A stretch of 64,000 bases of DNA. Source: Verrucomicrobiota bacterium (GTDB lineage: Bacteria; Verrucomicrobiota; Verrucomicrobiia; Limisphaerales; UBA9464). The stretch spans positions 1-64,000 of the forward strand of contig VHCX01000009.1 in the NCBI GenBank assembly GCA_016871615.1, in the 5' to 3' direction. The position numbers were made by a program, and so were the translations under genes. Shown piece by piece: positions 16,582 to 24,475 of the stretch; position 1 is the stretch's first letter, and each line of letters begins with the position of its first letter. The notes beneath the pieces were generated by a model, which was not told the DNA's origin, ran no database searches, and saw nothing but the letters and a program-made list of their open reading frames with translations.

Positions 16582-17358
16582 TCAGCGGGGCTCGCCGCTG
16601 CGGGCCTTGACCCAGTCCCAGTCGGTCGTGGGAGTGGCCGCGAAAATGCCCCCCGCCCCGCCCCGCACGTTCGGACGCACCGTCCCCTCGGGTCCAAGCA
16701 CCTGCCAGCGGTGGCCTTCGGCATGCCCGTCGAGGTAGGTGAAGAAGGCCGAGCCCGAGTGGTAGGAGGCCGGCAGGTTGCCCCACTTCGGGGCCTCCTC
16801 GAGTCGGTTCATGAAGAAGCCGTCGTTGATCGTGTCCGGGTGTTCGTCGAGGAAGGCGAAGAGCGTGGCCGGGGACCCCGCGTCGGAATCCTTGAAGACC
16901 TGGCGATACGACGGATTGAAGCGGTTGGTCAGCTCACCCGGATCGCCCACCAGCGAGTTGAGCGCATAGCTGCGGATGCGCAGGCCGTTGTCGGCCCGGG
17001 ACTGATCCGACGGGCAGCGGAACACCGCCGTGCTGGAGAGATGACGCGACAGCAGCCCGCTGGCCAGGAGCGCCAGGTTGGTGTTGCCGTCGCTGCCCGT
17101 CCAATCCATGACGTTGTTGGCCCAGGAGTTGGTGCGGGCGCGCGTCTCGCCGACCCCGTGGTTGTTCACGTACCGGTCGCGGTGGTCGTCGGAATAGATC
17201 TGGAGGGCCGTCTGCAACTGCTTGGCGTTGTTCAGGCACACCATGCCGGCCGCCTTGGACTTGGCCCGGGCCAGCGCCGGCAACAGCAGGCCGGCGAGGA
17301 TCGCGATGATGGCGATGACCACCAGCAGTTCGATGAGGGTGAAACCGCGGGAACGCAT
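16582..17358 (-). CDS. Pseudopilin-like secreted protein with prepilin cleavage/methylation motif
   Basis: A 258-residue protein with a type IV prepilin/pseudopilin leader: [14 protein letters not shown] followed by a hydrophobic helix, to be cut by prepilin peptidase after glycine and N-methylated at Phe. The rest is a globular domain ending with [11 protein letters not shown], the C-terminal DG-type motif abundant in planctomycetes and verrucomicrobia, where dozens of such orphans exist per genome. ATG 17358 places the GFTLIE site correctly; the longer ORF does not. No type II secretion genes are nearby. Substrate and role are unknown. Confidence 0.85.
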   Translation of the reverse strand: MRSRGFTLIELLVVIAIIAILAGLLLPALARAKSKAAGMVCLNNAKQLQTALQIYSDDHRDRYVNNHGVGETRARTNSWANNVMDWTGSDGNTNLALLASGLLSRHLSSTAVFRCPSDQSRADNGLRIRSYALNSLVGDPGELTNRFNPSYRQVFKDSDAGSPATLFAFLDEHPDTINDGFFMNRLEEAPKWGNLPASYHSGSAFFTYLDGHAEGHRWQVLGPEGTVRPNVRGGAGGIFAATPTTDWDWVKARSGEPR

Positions 17359-17532
17359 GCCCCGACGCTGGGCCTTGGCGGCCCGCAACGGAAGCCCCAA
17401 GCGCAGGCCCTGTCTCCGCGTTCACGCCCGGGATGCACGACACCCCGCAGGACCGCAAGGATCCATCGCCGACGGAGCTCTCCTGCCCGGCCCGTGGGCC
17501 GGCACCGGCGGACCGGCCGTCCACGGATCGCC

Positions 17533-19380
17533 TCAGCGCCGGGCGGCGGACACCCCGTTGGTTGCCATCGCCGTGGGGCCAGTGAGCCAGCGCGCCGGGT
17601 CCGTGTCGCCGCGGATCCAGTCGACGATGAGGCCGATGTCCCGCTCCGTGAGCCGGCCTTCCTTGAGATAGGAGGGCATCCGGTCGTTCCTCGAGCCGTA
17701 GAAGTCGACGTGGGTCGGATCGCCAACCAGGCGGATCATCCAGTCGCGCGAGGCCCAGCCGGTGAGGGTCGGTGCGGTCGCCTCCTCGTCCGGTTTCCGG
17801 AAGGCATGGCAATCGGTGCAGCCGAAGGTGGTGGCGACGTGGCGACGGCCCGCCTCGACCAGGGTCGTGCGATCGGCGGCTCCCGCCCGGTCGGCCGGCA
17901 GGTCGGCCTCGGCGACCACCGCCGCGATCATCGCCTCGAGCGCCACGGGCTCCGAGGCCTGGAGCTTGGGCAGCTTCTCGCGGACATAGCGCACCATCTT
18001 GCCGGCCCGGAACTTCGTGCCCCCGTAGTAGGCGCTGTTGGTGATGGTGTCGGCCTGGAGCAGGCCCCGGAGCCATGCGGCGGACCCGAATCCCCGGAGG
18101 TCCGGGGCGCTCGGGGGCTCGGCCGACACGATGCCCAGCCCGTCATGCCCGCCATGGCGGTGGCACGATGCGCAGTGCTGGGCGAAGAGCCGGGGGCCGA
18201 CCGTCGCCGGGTCCTGCTTCAGCAGCGACGCCGCACCGTCCCGGGGAATGCCACCGGCGGCCCGGATCAGGGTGACCATCCGGTCGGCCTCGGTACGGGC
18301 CTGGGCCACGGCCGCCTGGAAGCCCGGGTTCGCGGCGTCGCTCCGCAGCGACTGCACCGTCAGCAGGGTGGCCCCGACGAGGATCGCCGCCAGGAAACCG
18401 AGGTTGAACCGGTGTCCGAGACGCCAGTTGCCGAGGAGGGGCATGGCCGAGAGGACGCCCATCACCAGGCCCGGGATGACGATCGCGCCCACGAGTTCGC
18501 CATGATGACCGAACCACTGGGTGAGGAAATCCAGCTTCAGGAACTCGAACAGGAACAGGAAATACCACTCGGGGCGGGCCGCATTGAACGGCTGGGTTGG
18601 GTCGGCCGGGGCATGCAGCTCGGCGCCGTGGTGGCGCTCCGTGAGGTAGACCACCGTCGCCAGCACCGCCAGGCAGGCCACGCCGTCCATCAGGACCTGG
18701 TCGGGCCAAAACCGCGCCTCGGGCTTCCGGTACGGCTGCTTGGCGGTGATGCCATGGCGCCGGAACAACGCCACGTGGGCGGCGATGGCCACGATCATCA
18801 GGCCAGGCAGCACGCCGGCATGCAGCGCGAAGAAGCGCGTGAGGGTGTGGTGGCCATAGTCCGCGCCGCCGACCACCAGCTTCTGCAGCGACGGGCCGAT
18901 GACCGGGACGATGCCCATGAGGCTCGTGGCCACCTTGGTCGCCCCGAAGCCCTTCTGGTCCCAGGGCAGCAGGTATCCGGTCAGGCCCAGCCCCAATGTG
19001 AGCATCAGCAGCACGATGCCGAACCAGTAGTTCACCTCGCGCGGCGCCTTGTACGCCCCGTCGATGATCACCTGGAGCAGGTGGAGCACGAGCAGCACGT
19101 GCATGGCCTGGGCCACGAAATGGTGCAGCCCCCGGAGGAACCATCCGCCGGTCATCTCGTGCTGGATGTAGTACACGCTCTCCCAGGCCGAGTGGGCGCT
19201 GGGGCTGTAGGCCATCCAGAGCACCACCCCGGTGAGGATCTGGACGAAGAAGCAGAAGCTCAGCGTGCTGCCCCACACGTAGCGCCACCGCGCCCCGCCC
19301 GGGATGCGCTCGAAGAGCACCTCGTGCAGGAGGCCCTGCAGGCCGGTCCGCTGTTCGATCCAGTCGATGAGCTTCTTCAT
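17533..19380 (-). CDS. Cytochrome b / di-haem cytochrome c fusion subunit of a bc-type quinol oxidoreductase
   Basis: A 615-residue fusion. Residues ~1-350 are cytochrome b (both N- and C-terminal domains), with haem-ligand histidines in the HHFVAQAMHVLLVLH and HAGVLPGLMIVAIAAH helices and a PEWYF motif near 270 at the quinol-oxidation site. The remaining ~230 residues carry two c-type haem sites, CASCH near 401 and CTDCH near 520, with likely axial methionines downstream. It takes electrons from menaquinol/ubiquinol and passes them to a periplasmic acceptor. Its ATG overlaps the stop of the Rieske gene (ATGA), so the two genes form the complex. No separate cytochrome c1 gene is present, and the fusion probably replaces it. 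Confidence 0.9.
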   Translation of the reverse strand: MKKLIDWIEQRTGLQGLLHEVLFERIPGGARWRYVWGSTLSFCFFVQILTGVVLWMAYSPSAHSAWESVYYIQHEMTGGWFLRGLHHFVAQAMHVLLVLHLLQVIIDGAYKAPREVNYWFGIVLLMLTLGLGLTGYLLPWDQKGFGATKVATSLMGIVPVIGPSLQKLVVGGADYGHHTLTRFFALHAGVLPGLMIVAIAAHVALFRRHGITAKQPYRKPEARFWPDQVLMDGVACLAVLATVVYLTERHHGAELHAPADPTQPFNAARPEWYFLFLFEFLKLDFLTQWFGHHGELVGAIVIPGLVMGVLSAMPLLGNWRLGHRFNLGFLAAILVGATLLTVQSLRSDAANPGFQAAVAQARTEADRMVTLIRAAGGIPRDGAASLLKQDPATVGPRLFAQHCASCHRHGGHDGLGIVSAEPPSAPDLRGFGSAAWLRGLLQADTITNSAYYGGTKFRAGKMVRYVREKLPKLQASEPVALEAMIAAVVAEADLPADRAGAADRTTLVEAGRRHVATTFGCTDCHAFRKPDEEATAPTLTGWASRDWMIRLVGDPTHVDFYGSRNDRMPSYLKEGRLTERDIGLIVDWIRGDTDPARWLTGPTAMATNGVSAARR

Positions 19381-19922
19381 GTCAGCGCCACCTTCGCCTG
19401 GATGCCTGGGCGGAAATTCTGGAACCGCAGCCACACGGACCCGCCCCGCACCTCGACGGCCAGGGTGTCCATGGGCCTCGGGCTCGGTGAGCGGGGATCG
19501 TTGATGGAGCCATCGACCGCGAAGGTGCTGTCATGGCAGGGGCAGAAGAACGCCCTTCGGTCGACCTGGTAGTCGACGAAGCACCCGGCATGCGGGCACA
19601 CCGAATGGAGCGCGACGACCTCCGCCGGGCCGGTGCGGCGCAGGTACACGACCCCGACCGGCACCGCCGACTCCCGCGTCCAGGCGTCCGAACGCGACGT
19701 GACGACCGAGATCCGGACCGGCGTGCCGTCGGCGGGGATGCTGGCAACCTCGGCCACCTGGATCCAGTCGCCGCCGCCGGCACCCCGCGTCAGCGGATCC
19801 AGCCAGGCGATGAGGCCCGAAACCAGCGGTACGGCCCCACAGCAGGCGCCGACGGTGCACGCGGCGGCTCCGGTGAGGAACTCACGACGATTGCGTGAAG
19901 GGATTCCGGGATCCGACTCCAT
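19377..19922 (-). CDS. Rieske 2Fe-2S subunit of the bc-type complex
   Basis: A 181-residue Tat-exported Rieske protein. The N-terminus has the twin-arginine motif NRREFLTGAAAC followed by a hydrophobic anchor helix. The cluster-binding motifs are CPHAGC near residue 107 and CPCHDS near 128, each with one Cys and one His ligand, and the Cys pair for the disulphide is present. It delivers electrons from quinol to the cytochrome c domains encoded by the overlapping downstream gene. ATG 19922 puts the twin-arginine motif near residue 11; the longer ORF upstream is intergenic sequence. It is divergent from the riboswitch operon. Confidence 0.92.
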   Translation of the reverse strand: MESDPGIPSRNRREFLTGAAACTVGACCGAVPLVSGLIAWLDPLTRGAGGGDWIQVAEVASIPADGTPVRISVVTSRSDAWTRESAVPVGVVYLRRTGPAEVVALHSVCPHAGCFVDYQVDRRAFFCPCHDSTFAVDGSINDPRSPSPRPMDTLAVEVRGGSVWLRFQNFRPGIQAKVALT

Positions 19923-20041
19923 GGAGTTGACGAAGCCCCGGCCCTCCCGGGGTTCGGGAGGCCGAAACCGGCGCATCCTCCCCCGGCCTGCGGATTTTTC
20001 CAGCCGGAACGCAGGGTTTTTGAGCTGGCATGGATTGGCGC

Positions 20042-20071
20042 TTGACTTGCCCGGATGATTCGGGCTTTTAG
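20042..20071 (+). promoter_or_regulatory. Possible promoter for the cobalamin-riboswitch operon
   Basis: TTGACT (20042-20047, 5/6 of the -35) is followed after 17-18 bases by CTTTTA/TTTTAG, a weak -10. It lies about 55 bases upstream of the riboswitch and points toward it. The -10 match is poor, so this is only a candidate. Confidence 0.3.
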
Positions 20072-20120
20072 GCCGGGTTCTTTGACCGGGCCGGCCGATA
20101 ACCGGTCGGCCCATCATCAA

Positions 20121-20284
20121 AACACCTTTGGAAGTGCGGGAACGCCGTGGGAATCGGCGACGGTTGCGCCACTGTATCAGGCTACAACCCCCCTGGTCGG
20201 ACAAGACAGCCACTGGACGCAAGTCTGGGAAGGCGGGGGAGAGGATCGAAGCCTGGAGTCAGGATATCGCGCCAGGGGTGCTCG
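20121..20284 (+). promoter_or_regulatory. Cobalamin (B12) riboswitch
   Basis: The conserved cobalamin-aptamer segments appear in the right order and spacing: GGGAACGCCGTGGGAATCGG, then CGGTTGCGCCACTGT, then the B12-box-type AGCCACTGG, then CTGGGAAGG, then GGAGTCAGGATATCGC. The outer ends (ACACC and GGGTG) can pair as P1. Such riboswitches bind adenosyl- or methyl-cobalamin and normally turn off B12 uptake or synthesis genes when B12 is plentiful. Here the switch sits 271 bases upstream of a PEP-CTERM surface-protein gene and controls, as far as can be seen, a four-gene operon with no classical B12 gene. Boundaries are approximate. Confidence 0.92.
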
Positions 20285-20491
20285 TCGGGTCCCGGCCCCG
20301 TGCCCGGACCGCTTCGCCGCCAAGCGAAGGATGAGGCCAGCCATGCCGGCTCGTTTTGCCGGCGTGGGAACATTCCAGAATGTCTGACGCCTTCATTCCC
20401 TGTTTCGCCGGTGGATGGATGGCGTCGTTTTCGTTTCAGGCACCCGGTGTTTCACCGGAGGTCCGGGGCGTGCGCGCCCCCGTTTCCGGCC

Positions 20492-20558
20492 TGGTCTCCA
20501 TTGACCCAACCCGCCCGCCGTGGAACCCGGCGGGCGATTGCCGTGACCAGAGACCATG
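20492..20558 (+). promoter_or_regulatory. Possible riboswitch expression platform: hairpin enclosing the start codon region
   Basis: TGGTCTC (20492-20498) is complementary to GAGACCA (20550-20556), which contains the weak ribosome-binding site AGAG and the A of the ATG at 20556. Inside this 7-bp stem sits a strong 8-bp GC hairpin (20512-20519 with 20529-20536). Together they could hide the translation start when the riboswitch is in one state. This is inferred from base pairing only. Confidence 0.4.
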
Positions 20559-21467
20559 CCGAAGCCCACCCAACGTCCGTCGCCGATCCAACCGCCATCG
20601 AGCGGGCCCACGCCCGCTTCCCTGAACCCCGGTCCCCTTCGGACCGCCTCCGCCGCCTTGCTGGGCCTGATCCTCGCCACCCCGCACCTGGAGGCGCAGC
20701 ACGCCTCCACGGTCGTCGACTACCGACCCGGCACCGGATTCTCCCCGGGCTACACCAACGCCGCCGCCGCCCTGGGCGCGCCCTCCCGCGTGACCCCGGG
20801 CGACTTCGGGGGGCCGGTGACGCCCTTCGCCCCGCCCTACACCCGCGAGCAACTCGTGAGCATCGGCACCGGCGGCTCGTTGACCCTTCGGTGGGACACC
20901 CCGATCCGCAACGCCGCCGGCAATCCCTTCGGCCTCGACTTCACGGTCTTCGGCAGCACGGGTTTCCTGATGACCAATGAGTTCGACGCCAACTGGAACC
21001 CCATCGGCGCGCCGGCCACCGACGGATCGCTCTTCAATCCCAACCCGGGCACCCAGCGCCTCAGCGTGAGTGCCGACGGCTCCACCTGGTATGTCCTCGA
21101 CCCGGCCCGGGCGCCGAAGGTGGACCACTACCACCCGACCGACGGTTCCGGGGACTTCGGCATCCCGATGAGCCTGTCCCTCCAGCCGGCGGACTTCGCC
21201 GGCAAGACGCTGGACCAGATTCGTGGGTTGTATCGGGGGGCGGCCGGCGGCGCAGCCTTCGACCTCGACTGGGCCCTGGACGCCACCGGCAAGGCGGTGA
21301 CGCTGAGCGAGGCCTCGTTCGTCCGCATCGATGTCCTGACTGGCAAGGCCGACATCGACGCCTTGTCGCTGGTGGCCACCGTTCCGGAACCCGGGACGTG
21401 GGGGTTGATGGCCTCGGCTCTGGTCACCGGATGGCTGGGTCGCCGCATCGCCCGGAGGCACCCGTGA
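20556..21467 (+). CDS. PEP-CTERM surface protein controlled by a B12 riboswitch
   Basis: A 303-residue exported protein. The N-terminal ~45 residues have a hydrophobic stretch ASAALLGLILATP ending near LEAQ. The body is beta-rich, with VSIGTGGSLTLRWDTPI, LDFTVFGS and LSVSADGSTWYVLDP. This pattern resembles the cell-surface proteins found in B12-riboswitch operons of Bacteroidota. The C-terminus has VPEPGTWGLM at about 277, a hydrophobic helix and an RRIARR tail: a PEP-CTERM signal, expected to be processed by an exosortase (not in the window). It is the first gene after the cobalamin riboswitch and overlaps the next gene by four bases. A role in binding or taking up corrinoids at the cell surface is inferred from regulation. 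Confidence 0.85.
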   Translation: MPKPTQRPSPIQPPSSGPTPASLNPGPLRTASAALLGLILATPHLEAQHASTVVDYRPGTGFSPGYTNAAAALGAPSRVTPGDFGGPVTPFAPPYTREQLVSIGTGGSLTLRWDTPIRNAAGNPFGLDFTVFGSTGFLMTNEFDANWNPIGAPATDGSLFNPNPGTQRLSVSADGSTWYVLDPARAPKVDHYHPTDGSGDFGIPMSLSLQPADFAGKTLDQIRGLYRGAAGGAAFDLDWALDATGKAVTLSEASFVRIDVLTGKADIDALSLVATVPEPGTWGLMASALVTGWLGRRIARRHP

Positions 21468-21853
21468 GCGACCGCAGGATGCCAGGTGCCGATGCCCTTG
21501 GGTTCGGGCCGATCCCGGCGGCAACCCGGCCGACCGTCGACGATTCCGTCTGCCCGTTGTGCGGCGGCGCCAACTCCTGCGCCCGGGCGGACGGGGGCGA
21601 TCCCTCGCCGGGGCGCTGCTGGTGCGAATCGGTCTCCATTCCGGGCGAGGTGCTGGAGGGCATCCCGGCCGCCTCCCGGGGCCGGCATTGCCTGTGCGCC
21701 GAATGCGCCTCAGGGCCTGGGCCCGTCCAGGACAGTCCGGACACCGGGCCGGACACCTACCTCACCGAGGATGGGCGGGTGGTCTTCACCCGTGCCTTCC
21801 ACCTGCGCCGGGGCCACTGTTGCGGCAGCGGTTGCCGACATTGCCCGTTCTAG
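21464..21853 (+). CDS. Small cysteine-rich protein: CWC domain plus DUF5522
   Basis: A 129-residue cytoplasmic protein with ten cysteines. The first half has CPLCGGANSCARA and then CWC, the pattern of the cysteine-rich CWC family. The second half has YLTEDGRVVFTRAFHLRRGH followed by CCGSGCRHCPF, the DUF5522 pattern. Both are short, uncharacterised probable metal-binding modules often found as separate proteins. The GTG start at 21464 overlaps the stop of the PEP-CTERM gene (GTGA), so it is translationally coupled within the B12-riboswitch operon. The track start at 21398 lies inside the upstream gene and is not supported. Function is unknown; metal or cofactor handling is a guess. Confidence 0.8.
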   Translation: MSDRRMPGADALGFGPIPAATRPTVDDSVCPLCGGANSCARADGGDPSPGRCWCESVSIPGEVLEGIPAASRGRHCLCAECASGPGPVQDSPDTGPDTYLTEDGRVVFTRAFHLRRGHCCGSGCRHCPF

Positions 21854-21884
21854 TCGGCCATTCCCAACGAGGCGCCCCCTGTCG

Positions 21885-22895
21885 ATGGTTCCCCTGCTCC
21901 CAGTCCGCATCCGATCGCTCGTCACCGCCACGGCCATGGCGGTGACGGCGGGTGGGGCATCGGCCGGCCCGGTCGGGGCGGCGACCGTCGAGGAGACCTT
22001 CGACACGCCGCCGGAGACCCGGGGATGGACTGTCTGGGGCGACGGAGCCCCCTTCGCCTGGGACCCTGTGGGCCAGCGCCTGGAGGTGGACTGGGATTCC
22101 CGCCGGCCGAACGGGTTCTTCGCCCTACCCCTGCCCTCGCCGCTGACGGCATCCCACGATTTCGGCTTCGCCTTCGACCTGACCCTCGGCTCGCATGCGG
22201 TCGGGGTGCTGCCAGGGCAGCCCGGCACCTTCCAGATCGCGGCCGGGTTGATCCGTCGGGCGGATGTGCTGGCCACGAATTACTCCCGGGGAGCCATCCC
22301 CGGGCCGAGGAACACCGTCGAGTGGACCTGGTTCGGCGAGGCGGGCGCCGTCTCGGCCTCGGTGTCCCCGGTGATCATCCCGTCCGACGGGCGCCTGCCC
22401 TGGGGCTATGCCGACAGCTTCGTCACGCTCGAGCCGGGTCGGCGTCACCGCTTCGAGCTGAGTTACACGGCCACCGATCGCACCGCCCGCCTCCTCATGG
22501 GCGTCGACGGCCAAGCCGGTCCCCTCCTGCAGGACGTGGTCCTCCCCGCCGGCTTCACCCGCTTCGAGGTCGATGCCTTCGCCATCTGCAACTATTCGGG
22601 GGCCGGCCAGCACCCGCAGTACGCCGGGTCGGTGTTGGCCCGGGGCTGGATCGACAACGTGAGGCTCACGCTTCCGGATCCACCGGCGCCGCGTCTTCGG
22701 CCCCTCGAAGGCGGCGGGGCCGCCTTCGAGGGGCTCGCCGGGTGGCGCTACCGGTTGGAGGCCTCGGGCGACCTGGCCCGGTGGGACCCGGTGACGGAGG
22801 TGCGCGCCGGGCAATCCGGCACGCTCGAGCTGAGGGACCTCCGGGACGGATGGTTCCATGTCCAGGCCTACCGGGTCGTCGCCTTCCCGCCATGA
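21885..22895 (+). CDS. Secreted beta-rich protein of the B12-riboswitch operon, function unknown
   Basis: A 336-residue protein with a signal peptide (positive start, then LVTATAMAVTAGGASAGPVG). The mature part looks like a concanavalin/LamG-type beta sandwich of about 250 residues (ETFDTPPETRGWTVWGD at its start, ARGWIDNVRL at its end). A short C-terminal module, YRLEASGDLARWDPV, is of a kind common at the end of verrucomicrobial surface proteins. I recognise no catalytic motif. ATG 21885 is the only start that gives a signal peptide. It lies 31 bases after the CWC gene, and its stop overlaps the next gene's ATG, so it belongs to the same transcript. Confidence 0.75.
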   Translation: MVPLLPVRIRSLVTATAMAVTAGGASAGPVGAATVEETFDTPPETRGWTVWGDGAPFAWDPVGQRLEVDWDSRRPNGFFALPLPSPLTASHDFGFAFDLTLGSHAVGVLPGQPGTFQIAAGLIRRADVLATNYSRGAIPGPRNTVEWTWFGEAGAVSASVSPVIIPSDGRLPWGYADSFVTLEPGRRHRFELSYTATDRTARLLMGVDGQAGPLLQDVVLPAGFTRFEVDAFAICNYSGAGQHPQYAGSVLARGWIDNVRLTLPDPPAPRLRPLEGGGAAFEGLAGWRYRLEASGDLARWDPVTEVRAGQSGTLELRDLRDGWFHVQAYRVVAFPP

Positions 22896-23641
22896 ATCCC
22901 GACGGGAATCCACGCCGGGCGCCTCGGGCGGGCGCCTTCACCCTGGCCGAACTGCTGGTGGTCCTCGCCATCCTCTCCCTCTTGGCGGCGTTGATACTGC
23001 CCGCCCTGAGGAGGTCGCGTACCGCCGCCCGGGCCACCGTCTGCATCTCAAACCTGCGGCAGATGGGACTGGCCGCCCAGTTGTACTGGGACGACCACGG
23101 CGGCATCGCCTTCGTCGAGCGCGGGGCCCGGACGAACAACGGATGGAACTACTGGTTCGGCTGGCTGGAGGACGGACCGGAGGGATCGCGACGCTTCGAG
23201 CCAGCCTCCGGGGCGCTGTGGCCCTACCTGAGGCACCGCGGCGTCGAGGTCTGCCCCGCCCTCGACCGGAGCGATCCCGGGTTCAAGGGCAAGGCCCGGG
23301 GTGCGGCCTTCGGCTACGGGTACAACCTGAGGATCGGCACCCGGGGCGTCTCCGGCATCGCCATGGCCGGCGTGCGCGCCCCGGCCGAATGCGCCGTCTT
23401 CGCCGATTGCGCCCAGGTCAATGATTTCCAGGCCCCGGCCTCACCGGACCATCCCCTGTTGGAGGAATTCCATTACTTCGACCTAGAGGGACCGACCGTG
23501 CACTTCCGGCATGGCCTGCGCGCCAAGGCCTGGTTTGTCGATGGCCACGTGGCCGGCCACCCCCCGGCCGAAGGCTCCGAGGATCCGCGGCTTCCATCCG
23601 CCCACGTCGCGCGGCTTCCGGCGTCGTTGATCCTGCCGTGA
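22892..23641 (+). CDS. Pseudopilin-like protein, last gene of the B12-riboswitch operon
   Basis: A 249-residue protein with a prepilin-type leader: GAFTLAELLVVLAILSLLAA, where cleavage would fall before or at the A/F junction (Ala replaces the usual Gly-Phe spacing, and Glu at position 5 is kept). The globular part ends with WFVDGHVAGH, the DG-type C-terminal motif of PVC-group pseudopilins. The ATG overlaps the previous stop (ATGA). Having a pseudopilin under a cobalamin riboswitch is unusual. It may form part of a surface structure with the PEP-CTERM and secreted proteins upstream. Confidence 0.8.
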   Translation: MNPDGNPRRAPRAGAFTLAELLVVLAILSLLAALILPALRRSRTAARATVCISNLRQMGLAAQLYWDDHGGIAFVERGARTNNGWNYWFGWLEDGPEGSRRFEPASGALWPYLRHRGVEVCPALDRSDPGFKGKARGAAFGYGYNLRIGTRGVSGIAMAGVRAPAECAVFADCAQVNDFQAPASPDHPLLEEFHYFDLEGPTVHFRHGLRAKAWFVDGHVAGHPPAEGSEDPRLPSAHVARLPASLILP

Positions 23642-23653
23642 GCCGGGGCGGCA

Positions 23654-24286
23654 CTACTTGAGGAACACCCGACGGCCGCGACGCTCGCCCTCGGCCCGCA
23701 CCAGGTCGGGATGATCCTTCAGCCACTTGACGACCGCCCCATAGGAGGCGCCCGTGGCCTCGCTGATGGCGACCTGGCTCAACCCCTTCGGCGCCTTCCG
23801 GAGCGCCTCGGGGATGCGGACGTCGAGTTCGGAGTCGCTCAGCCTAGGACGGCGATCCTCCCGGGGGGCATCACCGAGACCCACCTCGATGCCCAGTTCA
23901 CCGCAGAACTGACGGAGCTTGGCGTCGATCGCGGCGATCTTCGTCTCGCAGGTACGTCGCTCGGCGATCCACGCCGCGAGGTCGTTGCCCGAGATGCGGG
24001 CCAGTTTGGCCTCCAGATCGCGTTTCTGCGCTTCGATGATTCTGTTGATGTCGCTCATGGTGTGGCGTTCGAGGGTTCCAAATCCCGGGATCAGGCCGGT
24101 GAGGATGGCGTTGAGTTCGGCCCTGGCCTTGTCCCTCGGTCCAGAGCCGGAGAAATAGGAGAAGAGCAACCGGTGGAGATGATGCTCCCCGAGCGAGGTC
24201 AGCGCATGCCTCCACTGCAGCGTCAGAGCGGAGAATTCGGCGGCGATCTGATCGGTGGTGGGCATTTGCAGGGAATCGGTATTCAT
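23654..24286 (-). CDS. Unrecognised protein with coiled coil and C-terminal helix-turn-helix
   Basis: A 210-residue cytoplasmic protein. Residues ~1-60 look helical. Residues ~75-130 form a charged coiled-coil stretch (DINRIIEAQKRDLEAKLARI). The last ~65 residues (IPEALRKAPKGLSQVAISEA and onward) look like a winged helix-turn-helix, with SYGAVVKWLKDH as a recognition-helix candidate and a basic tail GERRGRRVF. It is probably a DNA-binding regulator of unknown target. ATG 24286 was chosen because codons before it are GC-rich shadow. It is convergent with the riboswitch operon, 13 bases away. A dyad upstream of the start could be its operator. Confidence 0.65.
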   Translation of the reverse strand: MNTDSLQMPTTDQIAAEFSALTLQWRHALTSLGEHHLHRLLFSYFSGSGPRDKARAELNAILTGLIPGFGTLERHTMSDINRIIEAQKRDLEAKLARISGNDLAAWIAERRTCETKIAAIDAKLRQFCGELGIEVGLGDAPREDRRPRLSDSELDVRIPEALRKAPKGLSQVAISEATGASYGAVVKWLKDHPDLVRAEGERRGRRVFLK

Positions 24287-24300
24287 GACCCCGTCCGAAG

Positions 24301-24318
24301 CCTCCCGACCACGGGAGG
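24301..24318 (-). promoter_or_regulatory. Dyad symmetry just upstream of the HTH-protein gene
   Basis: CCTCCCG-ACCA-CGGGAGG is a perfect 7-bp inverted repeat, 14 bases before the ATG at 24286. It could be an autoregulatory operator of the helix-turn-helix protein or a hairpin in its mRNA leader. Confidence 0.35.
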
Positions 24319-24475
24319 ATCCTGACCAAGGATTCTTGATTCTGCGGCTTGGGCGATGGCAATTCAAGCCCTGCGACCGCTTCGCGCATCGCGCGCACGG
24401 CGCCCCCCAGGTCGCGCGCCCTGATCCATGGGGCGATTCCGGCCAGGCCCCCGGGGTCCCGCGCCCCGAAATGGC

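Noticed and set aside
16195-19572. 1125-residue plus-strand ORF opposite proC, the pseudopilin and the cytochrome genes
   Set aside because: It crosses several real minus-strand genes and has low-complexity composition. No motif supports it.
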